DNA of 43,139 nucleotides from Anaerostipes sp. GTDB lineage: Bacteria > Bacillota > Clostridia > Lachnospirales > Lachnospiraceae. The notes under the pieces are model-generated. The model saw only the letters and a list, made by a program, of their open reading frames with translations, did not search any database and was not told where the DNA came from. The stretch is taken from positions 1-43,139 of the forward strand of contig JAQVEG010000022.1 in assembly GCA_028697725.1 (NCBI GenBank), read 5' to 3'. A program made the translations under genes and the position numbers. Numbering within the stretch: the first letter of the stretch is position 1; each line of letters opens with the position of its first letter. This document shows positions 14,451 to 23,088 of this stretch, piece by piece.

Positions 14451-15062
14451 TTATTTACCCCCCTCTAATGATTTTGAGTAAACCACGCAGCTGTTCACTG
14501 CACTTGTTACTGCTCTACTTGTAATAGTTGCTCCTGAAATTGCATCGGCTTTTGCATCATCCTTTGCACCAGAACCATCTTTTACAACTTCAAACTTGTC
14601 AGCCTTTTTGTTCTTAAAATTACTCTTAAAGGCATCCTCTTTTGCTTTCATACCTAGACCAGCTGTCTCATTAATTGATAAGGTTTCATATCCATTGACA
14701 GTTCCGTCAGCTTTGACACCAACAGAAAGAGAAATATCTCCACCATAACCATTAGGGTTTGTAACTGAAATTACATATCCCAAGTGCTTTCCTGAGGCAT
14801 CTACTGCTTCTACTATTTCAGAGAATTCATTATCTCCCAAGTCTGCAGCTTTTAAAACTTTTGAAGCATCTTTTGTATCTAATTTTACTGGTTTAAAAGA
14901 ATCAGCATTATCAAATACTTTTTTAAAGGCTTCCTGTTTTGTCTTTTCTTCCTGTGCCGCAATAGGACTCTTAGTAACGTTATATACAAATCCAAGAACC
15001 AATCCAGCCACTAAGGTAATGACAAATAATTTAATACAATCACTGATTAAACTTTTATTCAT
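14451..15062 (-). CDS. rnfG: Rnf complex subunit G, covalent flavoprotein, 203 aa
   Basis: One N-terminal membrane helix (about 8-28) anchors an extracytoplasmic FMN-binding domain. The motif SGATITS near residues 176-182 is the SGAT(S/T)T site where FMN is attached by phosphoester bond to the last Thr. It resembles NqrC. Its start overlaps the end of rnfD by 8 bases, so translation is coupled. The flavin-transferring enzyme ApbE is not in the window. Confidence 0.95.
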   Translation of the reverse strand: MNKSLISDCIKLFVITLVAGLVLGFVYNVTKSPIAAQEEKTKQEAFKKVFDNADSFKPVKLDTKDASKVLKAADLGDNEFSEIVEAVDASGKHLGYVISVTNPNGYGGDISLSVGVKADGTVNGYETLSINETAGLGMKAKEDAFKSNFKNKKADKFEVVKDGSGAKDDAKADAISGATITSRAVTSAVNSCVVYSKSLEGGK

Positions 15063-16005
15063 TTGCTTTACCTCCTTTTACCTTTACAACTCCAAACGGT
15101 GTAGGAACTGTAATTCTTTCAATTAGAGGTACAATTAAGTTGGCAATAATAATTGAGTAAGAAACTCCTTCTGCCATAGGTCCAAATAAACGGAACAGTC
15201 CAGTAAGGACACCTAATAAAATACCATAAATGACTTTTCCCTTTTCTGTAATTGGTGATGTAACATAATCAGTTGCCATAAAAATAGCTCCTAACATTAA
15301 ACCACCACTAAAAACTTGGGATGCCATATATTGAAGATCAAATCCATGACCACCAAATAATAATACAAATATTGCTGTAGTTACAATGTAAACACAAGGA
15401 ATTAATGGTGAAATTACTTTCTTAAGAACTAGATAAACACCACCAATTAAAAGTAATAGTGCTGATGTCTCACCAATTGTTCCTGGAATAAATCCTAAGA
15501 AAGACTTCATCACATCAACTGTCTTTCCTTGTTCCATTAATGCTAATGGTGTTGCTGTTGTTACACCATCATAAGCAAATGTTGTCATTCTAGCAGCAAA
15601 TGAAATCATAAGAAAACATCTTGCACCTAATGCTGGGTTCATAAAATTCTGTCCCAATCCACCAAATACCTGCTTTACAACAATAATTGCAAATAAACCA
15701 CCTAAAACAGGCATCCAAAATGGAACTCCTGAAGGTAAATTCATTGCTAATAATAATCCGGTTACCACTGCACTTAGATCACTTACTGTAATCTTCTGGT
15801 GCATTAACTTTTGATACGCATATTCTGCAACAACACAAGTCACAATTGTAATAGCAACTGTAATAGCAGCAGATACACCGAAAATATAGATACCAAAAAT
15901 GGTAGCTGGCAATAATGCGATAATCACATCTAACATAATATTTTGCGTTGTGCCTTTATCTCTCACATGAGGATTGGCAGAAACGTGATATAATGATTCG
16001 TTCAT
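15055..16005 (-). CDS. rnfD: Rnf complex subunit D, membrane flavoprotein, 316 aa
   Basis: Eight or more hydrophobic helices and the motif TTATPLAL (near residue 150) where FMN is attached to Thr in NqrB/RnfD proteins. Conserved LAMNLPSGVPFW and GGLGQNFMNPALGAR are present. It follows rnfC by 13 bases and has a GGAGAGG ribosome site. It forms the ion-translocating core with A and E. Confidence 0.95.
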   Translation of the reverse strand: MNESLYHVSANPHVRDKGTTQNIMLDVIIALLPATIFGIYIFGVSAAITVAITIVTCVVAEYAYQKLMHQKITVSDLSAVVTGLLLAMNLPSGVPFWMPVLGGLFAIIVVKQVFGGLGQNFMNPALGARCFLMISFAARMTTFAYDGVTTATPLALMEQGKTVDVMKSFLGFIPGTIGETSALLLLIGGVYLVLKKVISPLIPCVYIVTTAIFVLLFGGHGFDLQYMASQVFSGGLMLGAIFMATDYVTSPITEKGKVIYGILLGVLTGLFRLFGPMAEGVSYSIIIANLIVPLIERITVPTPFGVVKVKGGKANE

Positions 16006-16018
16006 ATGTACCTCTCCT

Positions 16019-17338
16019 TTACTTTCTGTTTCTTCGATTTGCTAAAACCTGCTTACGACCTGTTTTCATAGATTGTGCTAAGTTTCTCTTTGCTGGACAA
16101 ATAAATGAACAACATCCACATTCCACACACTCTGCCCCATACTGAGCTTCAAATGCATCGAATTCTCCATTATCAGCTAATACAGATAATTTAGCTGGCA
16201 TTAGCTTTTGAGGACAGACGCTGACACATCTTCCACAGTGAATACAATTACTTGCTTCATTGGCAGACACTTCATCCTTTGTAAGTGCTAATAAAGATGA
16301 AAATGTTTTGACTGCAGGTACATCTGTAGTAAACATAGCCATACCCATCATAGGTCCACCTGAAATCACTTTTTCTGGTGTTTGGCTGAATCCACCACAT
16401 TCCTCAATTAATTCGTTAATATTTGTTCCTGTACGAACTTTAAAATTGCTTGGATTTTTAATTGCATCCCCAGTTACAGTTACAAGTCTTTCATATAATG
16501 GTTTTCCATCAATGACAGCTTCCTTAATTGCAACAATGGTAGCAATGTTATTCACGATACATCCTGCGTCTGCTGGAAGCATACTTGAATTAATACTTCT
16601 ACCGGTTGTAGCAAAGATTAAAGAACGCTCTGCTCCTTGAGGGTACTTTGTCTTAAGTGGTGCAATCTCAATTCTTGATTCACCCTTTACAGCATCCTGC
16701 ATAATCTTAATTGCATCTTTTTTATTGTCCTCAACACCAATAATTCCCTTTGCTTTTGGGAATAAATCAAGGACAATGTTCAATCCTTCAATGATTTCCT
16801 TTGGAGTTTCCATCATAATACGGTAATCACCTGTAATATAAGGCTCACACTCAGCCCCATTTACAATAATATACTCAATACTATCTGAATCCTTTGGTGC
16901 TAATTTTACATGAGTAGGAAAACCTGCTCCTCCTAGACCAACAATTCCTGCTTCTTTAATTGCTTCTTTTACCTCTTCGGCAGACATATCTGCATAAGGT
17001 TTTGCTTGAAATTCTACTTGTTCAAACTTTCCATCATTCTCAATAACGATAGAATTCACCTTCGCTCCTGCTGGGGTAATTCTTGGCTCAATCGCCTTAA
17101 TTGTTCCTGATACCGAACTAAAGATGTTCGCTGATACAAACCCACCCGCTTCGGCAACCTTTTGACCAACTAGCACTTTATCACCCTTTTGTACAATTGG
17201 TGAAGCCGGTGCTCCGATATGTTGACCTACTGGTAAAACAACATCTCCTTTTGGTAGGTACTCTCTAATTGGGGAATCTTTTGCATATTCTTTTCCGTCA
17301 TTAGGATGTACACCGCCACTAAACGTAAACAATGCCAT
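16019..17338 (-). CDS. rnfC: Rnf complex subunit C, NADH-side flavin/Fe-S protein, 439 aa
   Basis: RnfC exchanges electrons with NAD(H). It shows an N-terminal barrel (TFSGGVHPNDGKEYAKD), the NuoF-like nucleotide/flavin site with GLGGAGFPTHVK, and two 4Fe-4S motifs, CIHCGRCVSVCP and CVECGCCSFICP, near the C-terminus. The start MALFTFSGG at 17338 is chosen for its AAAGGAAG site and family fit; an extension to 17413 lacks both. It is the first gene of the operon. Confidence 0.95.
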   Translation of the reverse strand: MALFTFSGGVHPNDGKEYAKDSPIREYLPKGDVVLPVGQHIGAPASPIVQKGDKVLVGQKVAEAGGFVSANIFSSVSGTIKAIEPRITPAGAKVNSIVIENDGKFEQVEFQAKPYADMSAEEVKEAIKEAGIVGLGGAGFPTHVKLAPKDSDSIEYIIVNGAECEPYITGDYRIMMETPKEIIEGLNIVLDLFPKAKGIIGVEDNKKDAIKIMQDAVKGESRIEIAPLKTKYPQGAERSLIFATTGRSINSSMLPADAGCIVNNIATIVAIKEAVIDGKPLYERLVTVTGDAIKNPSNFKVRTGTNINELIEECGGFSQTPEKVISGGPMMGMAMFTTDVPAVKTFSSLLALTKDEVSANEASNCIHCGRCVSVCPQKLMPAKLSVLADNGEFDAFEAQYGAECVECGCCSFICPAKRNLAQSMKTGRKQVLANRRNRK

Positions 17339-17375
17339 TTTTAGACTTCCTTTCTTTTTCTTTTTTCCATCTAAT

Positions 17376-17452
17376 ATCATAAGTTCTTTATGAAATAAAA
17401 TCAACCTTTCCATAATGAAAAAATATGATAATATTCATAATTAAAAATTATG
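17376..17452 (-). promoter_or_regulatory. Promoter of the rnf operon with upstream palindrome
   Basis: On the minus strand -35 TTGATT (17399-17404), 17 bases, and -10 TATGAT (17376-17381), about 38 bases before rnfC. A palindrome CATAATT-AAA-AATTATG (17436-17452) lies 31 bases upstream of -35 and could be an operator. It does not match the Rex consensus well. Confidence 0.65.
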
Positions 17453-17465
17453 ATTGATAGTTCTG

Positions 17466-17496
17466 ACAACGAAAAAAGGAGTCATCAGACTCCTTT
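17466..17496 (-). terminator. Terminator of the proB-DUF896 operon
   Basis: The stem AAAGGAGTC/GACTCCTTT (17475-17496) has a four-base loop and is followed on the minus strand by a T run and CG. It separates this operon from rnf. Confidence 0.9.
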
Positions 17497-17563
17497 ATCA
17501 AACTATATTCTAACATATTTCTTAAAAAAATGTCAACATATTACACAAAATAGCCAAAAATCT

Positions 17564-17773
17564 CTAATGTTTTCCTTTTGGTTTTAAAGGAATAATGCTT
17601 CCATCTTCGTTCTGAATGCTAATATTATTCAACTGTCCACGTAAGTTAGCTCGAACTGACTGGATATATTCTGCTCTTAGCTTTTTTTGTTCCTTTTTTT
17701 CTTCATGACTTAAACCAATTGACTTTTCCAAATGGTATAACTCATTAATTCTTTTAATCTTATCTTCGTTCAT
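17564..17773 (-). CDS. DUF896 (YnzC-like) protein, 69 aa
   Basis: Starts MNEDKIKRINELYHLEKSIGL, then HEEKKEQKKLRAEYIQSVRANLRGQL, the two-helix pattern of the DUF896 family known from B. subtilis YnzC. The tail SIIPLKPKGKH is also typical. It follows proB by two bases and has a GAAAGGAA site. Function is unknown; the association with proB may be only transcriptional. Confidence 0.9.
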   Translation of the reverse strand: MNEDKIKRINELYHLEKSIGLSHEEKKEQKKLRAEYIQSVRANLRGQLNNISIQNEDGSIIPLKPKGKH

Positions 17774-17775
17774 AC

Positions 17776-18633
17776 TTATTCCTTTCTAAAATATGGACGC
17801 TCTGTTAAATACGTCTTAAAATTAAAGTTTTTACGCTTATGGGCAAGGAAAAGTGATCCTATGTCTTTTCCATCTACAATCCGAAGTAAATCTCCTAAAT
17901 CTTCACTGTTGGCAATGACCATATCAGCTCCTGCATCTGTAACAATGTTCGCTGCTGCAATCTTTGTTGCCATCCCGCCTGTTCCCACTTTGGAAACTGC
18001 TCCTTTTGCCATATTCTCAATGGTATCATCAATCTCTGCAATTTCAGAAATCAATTTCGCCTCTGGATTCTTATGAGGATCATCTGTATAAAGTCCATCA
18101 ATGTCTGTTAAGAGAATCAACAAATCTGCTTTTACTACGGCTGTAACAACCGCTGATAAAGTATCATTATCTCCAAATTCAATCTCTTCTGTAGAAACAG
18201 TATCATTTTCATTTACAATTGGAATTACATCTAAATCCAACAATTGATCAAATGTATTCTTTGCATTAAATCTTCGTTCATCATTGAGCATAGTTTCCTT
18301 TGTAATCAAAATCTGTGCAGATGCCTGATTGTACTCGGCAAAAAGTTTCTGGTAAATCATCATCAACTGACCTTGTCCAATGGCAGAACAAGCCTGCTTT
18401 AATGGAAGAGGATCTGGACGATCCTTAAGTCCAAGAGCTTTATAACCAACTCCAATTGCTCCAGATGACACTAAAATAACATCTTTTCCACTGTTGTGCA
18501 AATCCGTCAGCACACGTACTAACTTTTCTAATCGAAACAAGTTTATGTTTCCTGTTTTTTTATGTATCAAAGAAGATGTTCCTACTTTTACAACAATTCT
18601 CTTCTTATCTTTTAATAATTCTCGGTTATTCAT
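17776..18633 (-). CDS. proB: Glutamate 5-kinase, 285 aa, without PUA domain
   Basis: Catalyses ATP-dependent phosphorylation of glutamate, the first step of proline synthesis. Amino-acid-kinase motifs are seen: VVKVGTSSL (N-terminus), VSSGAIGVG, NENDTVSTEE and GTGGMATKIAAA. The C-terminal PUA domain of the 367-residue E. coli enzyme is absent; such short forms are known in Firmicutes. It has a GAGGAGGG site. The usual partner proA is not adjacent, so the second step is encoded elsewhere. Confidence 0.93.
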   Translation of the reverse strand: MNNRELLKDKKRIVVKVGTSSLIHKKTGNINLFRLEKLVRVLTDLHNSGKDVILVSSGAIGVGYKALGLKDRPDPLPLKQACSAIGQGQLMMIYQKLFAEYNQASAQILITKETMLNDERRFNAKNTFDQLLDLDVIPIVNENDTVSTEEIEFGDNDTLSAVVTAVVKADLLILLTDIDGLYTDDPHKNPEAKLISEIAEIDDTIENMAKGAVSKVGTGGMATKIAAANIVTDAGADMVIANSEDLGDLLRIVDGKDIGSLFLAHKRKNFNFKTYLTERPYFRKE

Positions 18634-18689
18634 GTTCCCTCCTCATAGTTATCATACAAAATGTATTGTATCTTTTTTTTCACCAGAAT

Positions 18690-18726
18690 ACAAGTAAAGA
18701 AAGAGAATACATTGTACTCTCTTTCT
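18690..18726 (-). terminator. Possible terminator after nrdG
   Basis: A 9-bp perfect stem AGAAAGAGA/TCTCTTTCT (18698-18726) lies 3 bases after the nrdG stop. The following minus-strand bases are T-rich but interrupted (TTTACTTG), so termination may be weak. Confidence 0.55.
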
Positions 18727-18729
18727 CTG

Positions 18730-19227
18730 CTAACTTAATTTTAAAACAACTTTTTCTTCCTCTAATGACTTTGGTACATCAATAACTCTTTGATTCCTGC
18801 TGCCACGAAACCGAAGTTTCATATCTTTTTCTTCTTCTATAAAGGCTCCATCTACAAGAACATCTATATATTTTAAAATCTCAGGATCTTCTTTTAGAAT
18901 ATCTTCAAATAAATAAGAGGTATACATCCATGTATTTTTTTCTGGAACTTCCATTCGTAGTCTCTGCAGTATATGTTTTACCGTTTTTCGATTGGGAACA
19001 TCAAAGGGTTCCCCGCCTAAAATAGTAGCTCCATGGATATGTTCTTTTGCAGTTAAATCAATAAATTCATCTTCCACATCAACAGTCCATTCCATTCCGC
19101 CATCAAAATCCCAAGTCTCTTGATTGAAACATCCTTTACAATGTCTTGTACATCCTTGAACAAACAGGGCTGTGCGAATCCCAATCCCATTAGAAATATC
19201 AGTTCTTCTTATCTGCGCATATCTCAC
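18730..19227 (-). CDS. nrdG: Anaerobic ribonucleotide reductase activating protein, 165 aa
   Basis: A radical-SAM enzyme that makes the glycyl radical on NrdD. The cluster motif CTRHCKGC (C-x3-C-x2-C) is at about residues 31-38, followed by the SAM-binding GGEPF motif. It overlaps the end of nrdD by 4 bases, which couples their translation. Length fits the family. Confidence 0.95.
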   Translation of the reverse strand: MRYAQIRRTDISNGIGIRTALFVQGCTRHCKGCFNQETWDFDGGMEWTVDVEDEFIDLTAKEHIHGATILGGEPFDVPNRKTVKHILQRLRMEVPEKNTWMYTSYLFEDILKEDPEILKYIDVLVDGAFIEEEKDMKLRFRGSRNQRVIDVPKSLEEEKVVLKLS

Positions 19228-21386
19228 TTTGACACCTCGTGAACATGATTGTCTAGGTGGACATAGCGTTCTCCAATCTCCTGTGTTCTTCCTTTATTCC
19301 AGAAATTATCTCCTAGATAACCACAGGTTCTTCGGCATACATTCAATGTATTATGGTTACGATTGCCACAGTTTGGACAATACCATTCAAGATTGTCATC
19401 TAATAAAATCTCTCCATCAAATCCACATTCCTGACAATAATCAGATTTTGTATTAATCTCCGCATATTGAATTGTGTCATACATATAATCAACCAAAGTT
19501 GACAAGGCTTCTGTATTCTGATTTAAGTTTGTAACCTCTACATAACTAATTGCCCCACCAGATGAGATTGTCTGAAACTTTGCTTCAAATCCAAGCTTCT
19601 CAAATGCATCTAACTCTTCGGTTACATTCACATGATAAGAATTAGTTAAATAATCTTTATCTGTAATTCCTTCAATCACACCAAAACGCTTCTTCAATGC
19701 TCTTGAAAATGTATAAGTTGTAGATTCAGCAGGTGTTCCATATAAACTGAACCCTAAACCAGTTTCAGCTCGCCATGAATCACATGCTGCACGTAATCTT
19801 TCCATAATGCGGACAGCTAGTCCATCTCCTTCTGGCGTTGTATGAGATTCTCCTAACAATGCAAGTACACACTCATATAGTCCAATATATCCTAAGGAAA
19901 TTGTAGAATATCCATTCTCTAACAAGGAATCGATTTTCTCTCCTGACTTTAAGCGTGCAAGAGCGCCAAACTGCCAGTGAATTGGACTTACATCAGAATA
20001 AGTTCCCTTTAAACTTTCATGACGAAGCGTTAATGCTTCTTTACAAAGCTTCAAACGCTCCTCTAAAATTCTCCAAAACTTATCCATATCTTTCTCTGCC
20101 GACAATCCAACATCAGCTAAGTTTAAGGTAACTACACCTTGATTAAATCTTCCATACCACTTATAGTTTCCTTCTTCATCTTTCCATGGAGATAAGAAAC
20201 TTCGACATCCCATACATGGATAAACTTCTCCATCATAATTCTTTTTCATAATCTTAGCAGAAATAAAATCTGGCATCATACGTTTTGCAACACACTTTAC
20301 TGCCAAATCTGTTAGATAACGATATTTGCTGTCTTGTGGTACATTGTTCTCATCTAATACATACAATAATTTAGGGAATGCAGGAGTAACATAGGCTCCC
20401 ACTTGATTCTTCATTCCTTTATAACGCTGTCGTAACATCTCTTCTACCAGCATAGCCGTCTCTTCTACATATTCTGGCTCTTCATTTAAATACATGAAAA
20501 CAGACAAAAACGGTGCTTGACCATTGGTTGTGGAGAATGTATTAATTTGATATTGGATTGTTTGAATCCCCGATACAATCTCATCTTTTAAACGATTCCT
20601 TGCAATTATATCAATCTCTTGCGGGGTATATTCACGATCAATTGCTAATCCTTCTTTTGCAACAATCTTTTTATGCTTTTGGAAACTAACTCGAACATAA
20701 GGAGCTAAATGTGAAAGTGAGATAGTCTGCCCTCCATACTGTCCATTGGCAACCTGTTGAACAATCTGCGTTGCAACGGTGCATGCGGTTTGAAGTGACT
20801 TTGGTGTCTCGATTAGTTTTCCATTAATTACAGTTCCTTCTTTAAACATATTCTTTAAATCAACTAAATCACAGTTATGCATCTCTTGGATGTAATAATC
20901 CATATCATGAAAATGAATAATTCCATCATCATGAGCCTGTACAATCTTAGGTGGAAGCATATTCCTGCGGCAGTAGTCTCTTGAAAATTCTCCAGCAATT
21001 AAATCTCGCTGTGTTGCTAAAATATGAGGATCTTTGTTTGAGTTTTCATCCATGGCCTCTTTATTCTCGCCTGTCACAATTCCAAATACCTCACTGTCAA
21101 TGGTATTGGTTTGACGTTGGAATTCTCTGACTTTTCGATATCCTTCATATGCTTTTGCAGTTAATATCTGCCCCTTTTCAATTAATTTTTCAAAGACACG
21201 ATCCTCAATTCTATAAATACTAATATCAACATCATATTGATGTTCTTCATGAATCTCATACGATATGTCCTTCGCACATTGCTTATCTACAATTCCACTT
21301 CCATATCGCATAGCCTTTAGTATTGCATTCTCAATCTTTGACGGATCAAATTCTACTTTTTGCCCATTTCGCTTTATTACCTTCAT
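19224..21386 (-). CDS. nrdD: Anaerobic ribonucleoside-triphosphate reductase, 720 aa
   Basis: Reduces NTPs to dNTPs without oxygen. The N-terminal ATP-cone (KRNGQKVEFDPSKIENAI) gives allosteric control. The C-terminal zinc site is CQECG with CPNCGNRN. The glycyl-radical loop is RRTCGYLGDNFWNKGRTQE. Conserved MGCRSFLSPW lies mid-protein. A GAAGGGAG site precedes the ATG. The upstream promoter has an NrdR-box-like palindrome, and nrdR itself is encoded at 11515-11964. Confidence 0.97.
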   Translation of the reverse strand: MKVIKRNGQKVEFDPSKIENAILKAMRYGSGIVDKQCAKDISYEIHEEHQYDVDISIYRIEDRVFEKLIEKGQILTAKAYEGYRKVREFQRQTNTIDSEVFGIVTGENKEAMDENSNKDPHILATQRDLIAGEFSRDYCRRNMLPPKIVQAHDDGIIHFHDMDYYIQEMHNCDLVDLKNMFKEGTVINGKLIETPKSLQTACTVATQIVQQVANGQYGGQTISLSHLAPYVRVSFQKHKKIVAKEGLAIDREYTPQEIDIIARNRLKDEIVSGIQTIQYQINTFSTTNGQAPFLSVFMYLNEEPEYVEETAMLVEEMLRQRYKGMKNQVGAYVTPAFPKLLYVLDENNVPQDSKYRYLTDLAVKCVAKRMMPDFISAKIMKKNYDGEVYPCMGCRSFLSPWKDEEGNYKWYGRFNQGVVTLNLADVGLSAEKDMDKFWRILEERLKLCKEALTLRHESLKGTYSDVSPIHWQFGALARLKSGEKIDSLLENGYSTISLGYIGLYECVLALLGESHTTPEGDGLAVRIMERLRAACDSWRAETGLGFSLYGTPAESTTYTFSRALKKRFGVIEGITDKDYLTNSYHVNVTEELDAFEKLGFEAKFQTISSGGAISYVEVTNLNQNTEALSTLVDYMYDTIQYAEINTKSDYCQECGFDGEILLDDNLEWYCPNCGNRNHNTLNVCRRTCGYLGDNFWNKGRTQEIGERYVHLDNHVHEVSK

Positions 21387-21412
21387 ATCTATCTCCCTTC
21401 ATCTGCCATCAT

Positions 21413-21466
21413 ATTATAACTCTATCCGCAAGTGATGTAAATAGAGAAAATCACAACATATTGTGC
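21413..21466 (-). promoter_or_regulatory. nrdDG promoter with NrdR-box-like palindrome
   Basis: On the minus strand -35 TTTACA (21436-21441), 17 bases, -10 TATAAT (21413-21418). Ten bases upstream of -35 is GCACAATATGTTGTGA (21451-21466), whose core CACAATATGTTGTG is close to the NrdR box. NrdR usually binds two boxes; a second good copy is not evident. Confidence 0.75.
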
Positions 21467-21471
21467 ATACA

Positions 21472-21510
21472 AAAGGAAAAACCCCTATAACCAACGCAAT
21501 ATAGGGGTTT
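21472..21510 (-). terminator. Terminator after the flavoprotein genes
   Basis: The stem AAACCCCTATA/TATAGGGGTTT (21479-21510) is followed on the minus strand by TTTTTCC. It ends the unit deoB-flavoproteins before the nrdD promoter. Confidence 0.9.
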
Positions 21511-21515
21511 CTTAT

Positions 21516-23081
21516 TTATAAAATATTTTCTGCCGTTTTAATTCCGTCCATGGCAGCCGACGTAATTCCTCCAGCATATCCAGCACCTTCTCCACAAGGA
21601 TAAATTCCCCTGATCTGACTTTGCATGGACTCATCTCGTTCTATACGAAGAGGTGATGAAGTTCTTGCCTCAATTCCAAGCAGCAACGTGTCTGGATTGG
21701 CAAATCCATGTATTTTCAAATCAAATGCTTTCATACCTTCTTCTATCCCTTCTGAAACAAAGTCTGGAAGACAGTCTCTTACATTTGCAAAGCTTGTTTC
21801 ACCTTTTGTATCTGGTGTTATAGTACCAAACTTTGTTGATTCTTTATTTTCATTGAAGTCTTCCAAACGCTGTACTGGAATCTTTCCTTTTCCTACAGCA
21901 AAAGCTTTCTCTTCCCAATAACGCTGAAATTCCACTCCTGCTAAAGGTCCCTGTCCATAGAAATCGTCTGGTGTTACATTTACAATAATTGCACTATTAG
22001 AATTCTGTCCCATACGATCATGATTGCTCATTCCATTTACCGTCAGTCTTCCTTCTTCTGAAGATGCATTGACAACAAACCCACCTGGACACATACAAAA
22101 TGAATATACACTACGTTCTTCTTTTGTGTGATAGGTTAATTTATAAGACGCCGTTGGTAAGTGATACTTCTCATAGTCGTTTCCATACTGAGACTGATTG
22201 ATAAACTTTCTTGGATGTTCCACGCGAACTCCCATTGCAAATGCTTTTGGTGTCATTTCAAGTTGTTTTTTATGTAACATCTCAAAGGTATCTCTTGCAC
22301 TATGACCTAGAGCCAATACTAAAACATCACAAGGTATTGTCTCGGTATCATTAATAACAACCTGTGTAATATGATTATCTTTTACAACAAAATCTGTCAC
22401 TTTAGAATGAAAACGTACCTTTCCTCCAAGACTTATAATGTCTTCTCGAATATTTGAAATTACTTTACAAAGCAAGTCTGTTCCAATATGGGGTTTTGCC
22501 TCATACAAAATCTCTTCTGGTGCTCCATATTCCACAAATGTCTCTAATACAAAGCGATTCCTTCCAAGTTTGTCTTTTACCAGTGTATTTAACTTTCCGT
22601 CTGAAAATGTACCTGCCCCACCTTCTCCAAATTGAACATTTGATTCTGTATTTAAAACTCCAGTCTCCCAGAACTTCTTTACATCCTCTTGACGTTCATC
22701 TACAGATGCTCCACGTTCTAATATCACAGGATTTAGACCTGCTCTTGCCAGAACCAAACCACAAAAAATGCCAGCAGGCCCAAATCCAGCAATCACTGGA
22801 GCATGTTCATATTCTTTCACTGCTTTTGGAATTTTATATGATTTTGTATTCACTTTTTGTATTTGATATCTTTTATCATGTTTTAATGTTTTACTTTCAC
22901 TTGTTACTTTAATATCTACCGAATATACATAACATATATTATCTTTCTTTCTAGCATCAATGGATTGCTTCCAAATGTGGTAAGATTCCACAAATTCCTT
23001 TGGTACTGCCTGATATATCTTTTTTTCTAATTGTTCTTTCGTATGATTCGCAGGTAACTTTATCTGATTGATTCTTAACAT
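21516..23081 (-). CDS. FAD-dependent oxidoreductase (COG2509 type), 521 aa
   Basis: After an N-terminal domain of about 90 residues comes the dinucleotide-binding motif VIAGFGPAGIFCGLVLARAG (about 96-115), then GEGGAGTFSDGKL, CPGGFVVNASS and a C-terminal GIYPCGEGAGYAGGITSA motif typical of this uncharacterised family. It is soluble, and follows a second flavoprotein gene by 7 bases. Substrate is unknown. Confidence 0.85.
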   Translation of the reverse strand: MLRINQIKLPANHTKEQLEKKIYQAVPKEFVESYHIWKQSIDARKKDNICYVYSVDIKVTSESKTLKHDKRYQIQKVNTKSYKIPKAVKEYEHAPVIAGFGPAGIFCGLVLARAGLNPVILERGASVDERQEDVKKFWETGVLNTESNVQFGEGGAGTFSDGKLNTLVKDKLGRNRFVLETFVEYGAPEEILYEAKPHIGTDLLCKVISNIREDIISLGGKVRFHSKVTDFVVKDNHITQVVINDTETIPCDVLVLALGHSARDTFEMLHKKQLEMTPKAFAMGVRVEHPRKFINQSQYGNDYEKYHLPTASYKLTYHTKEERSVYSFCMCPGGFVVNASSEEGRLTVNGMSNHDRMGQNSNSAIIVNVTPDDFYGQGPLAGVEFQRYWEEKAFAVGKGKIPVQRLEDFNENKESTKFGTITPDTKGETSFANVRDCLPDFVSEGIEEGMKAFDLKIHGFANPDTLLLGIEARTSSPLRIERDESMQSQIRGIYPCGEGAGYAGGITSAAMDGIKTAENIL

Positions 23082-23088
23082 AATTCTC

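Noticed and set aside
19224-21386. Frameshift or truncation in nrdD
   Set aside because: All motifs from ATP-cone to glycyl-radical loop are in one frame at the normal length.
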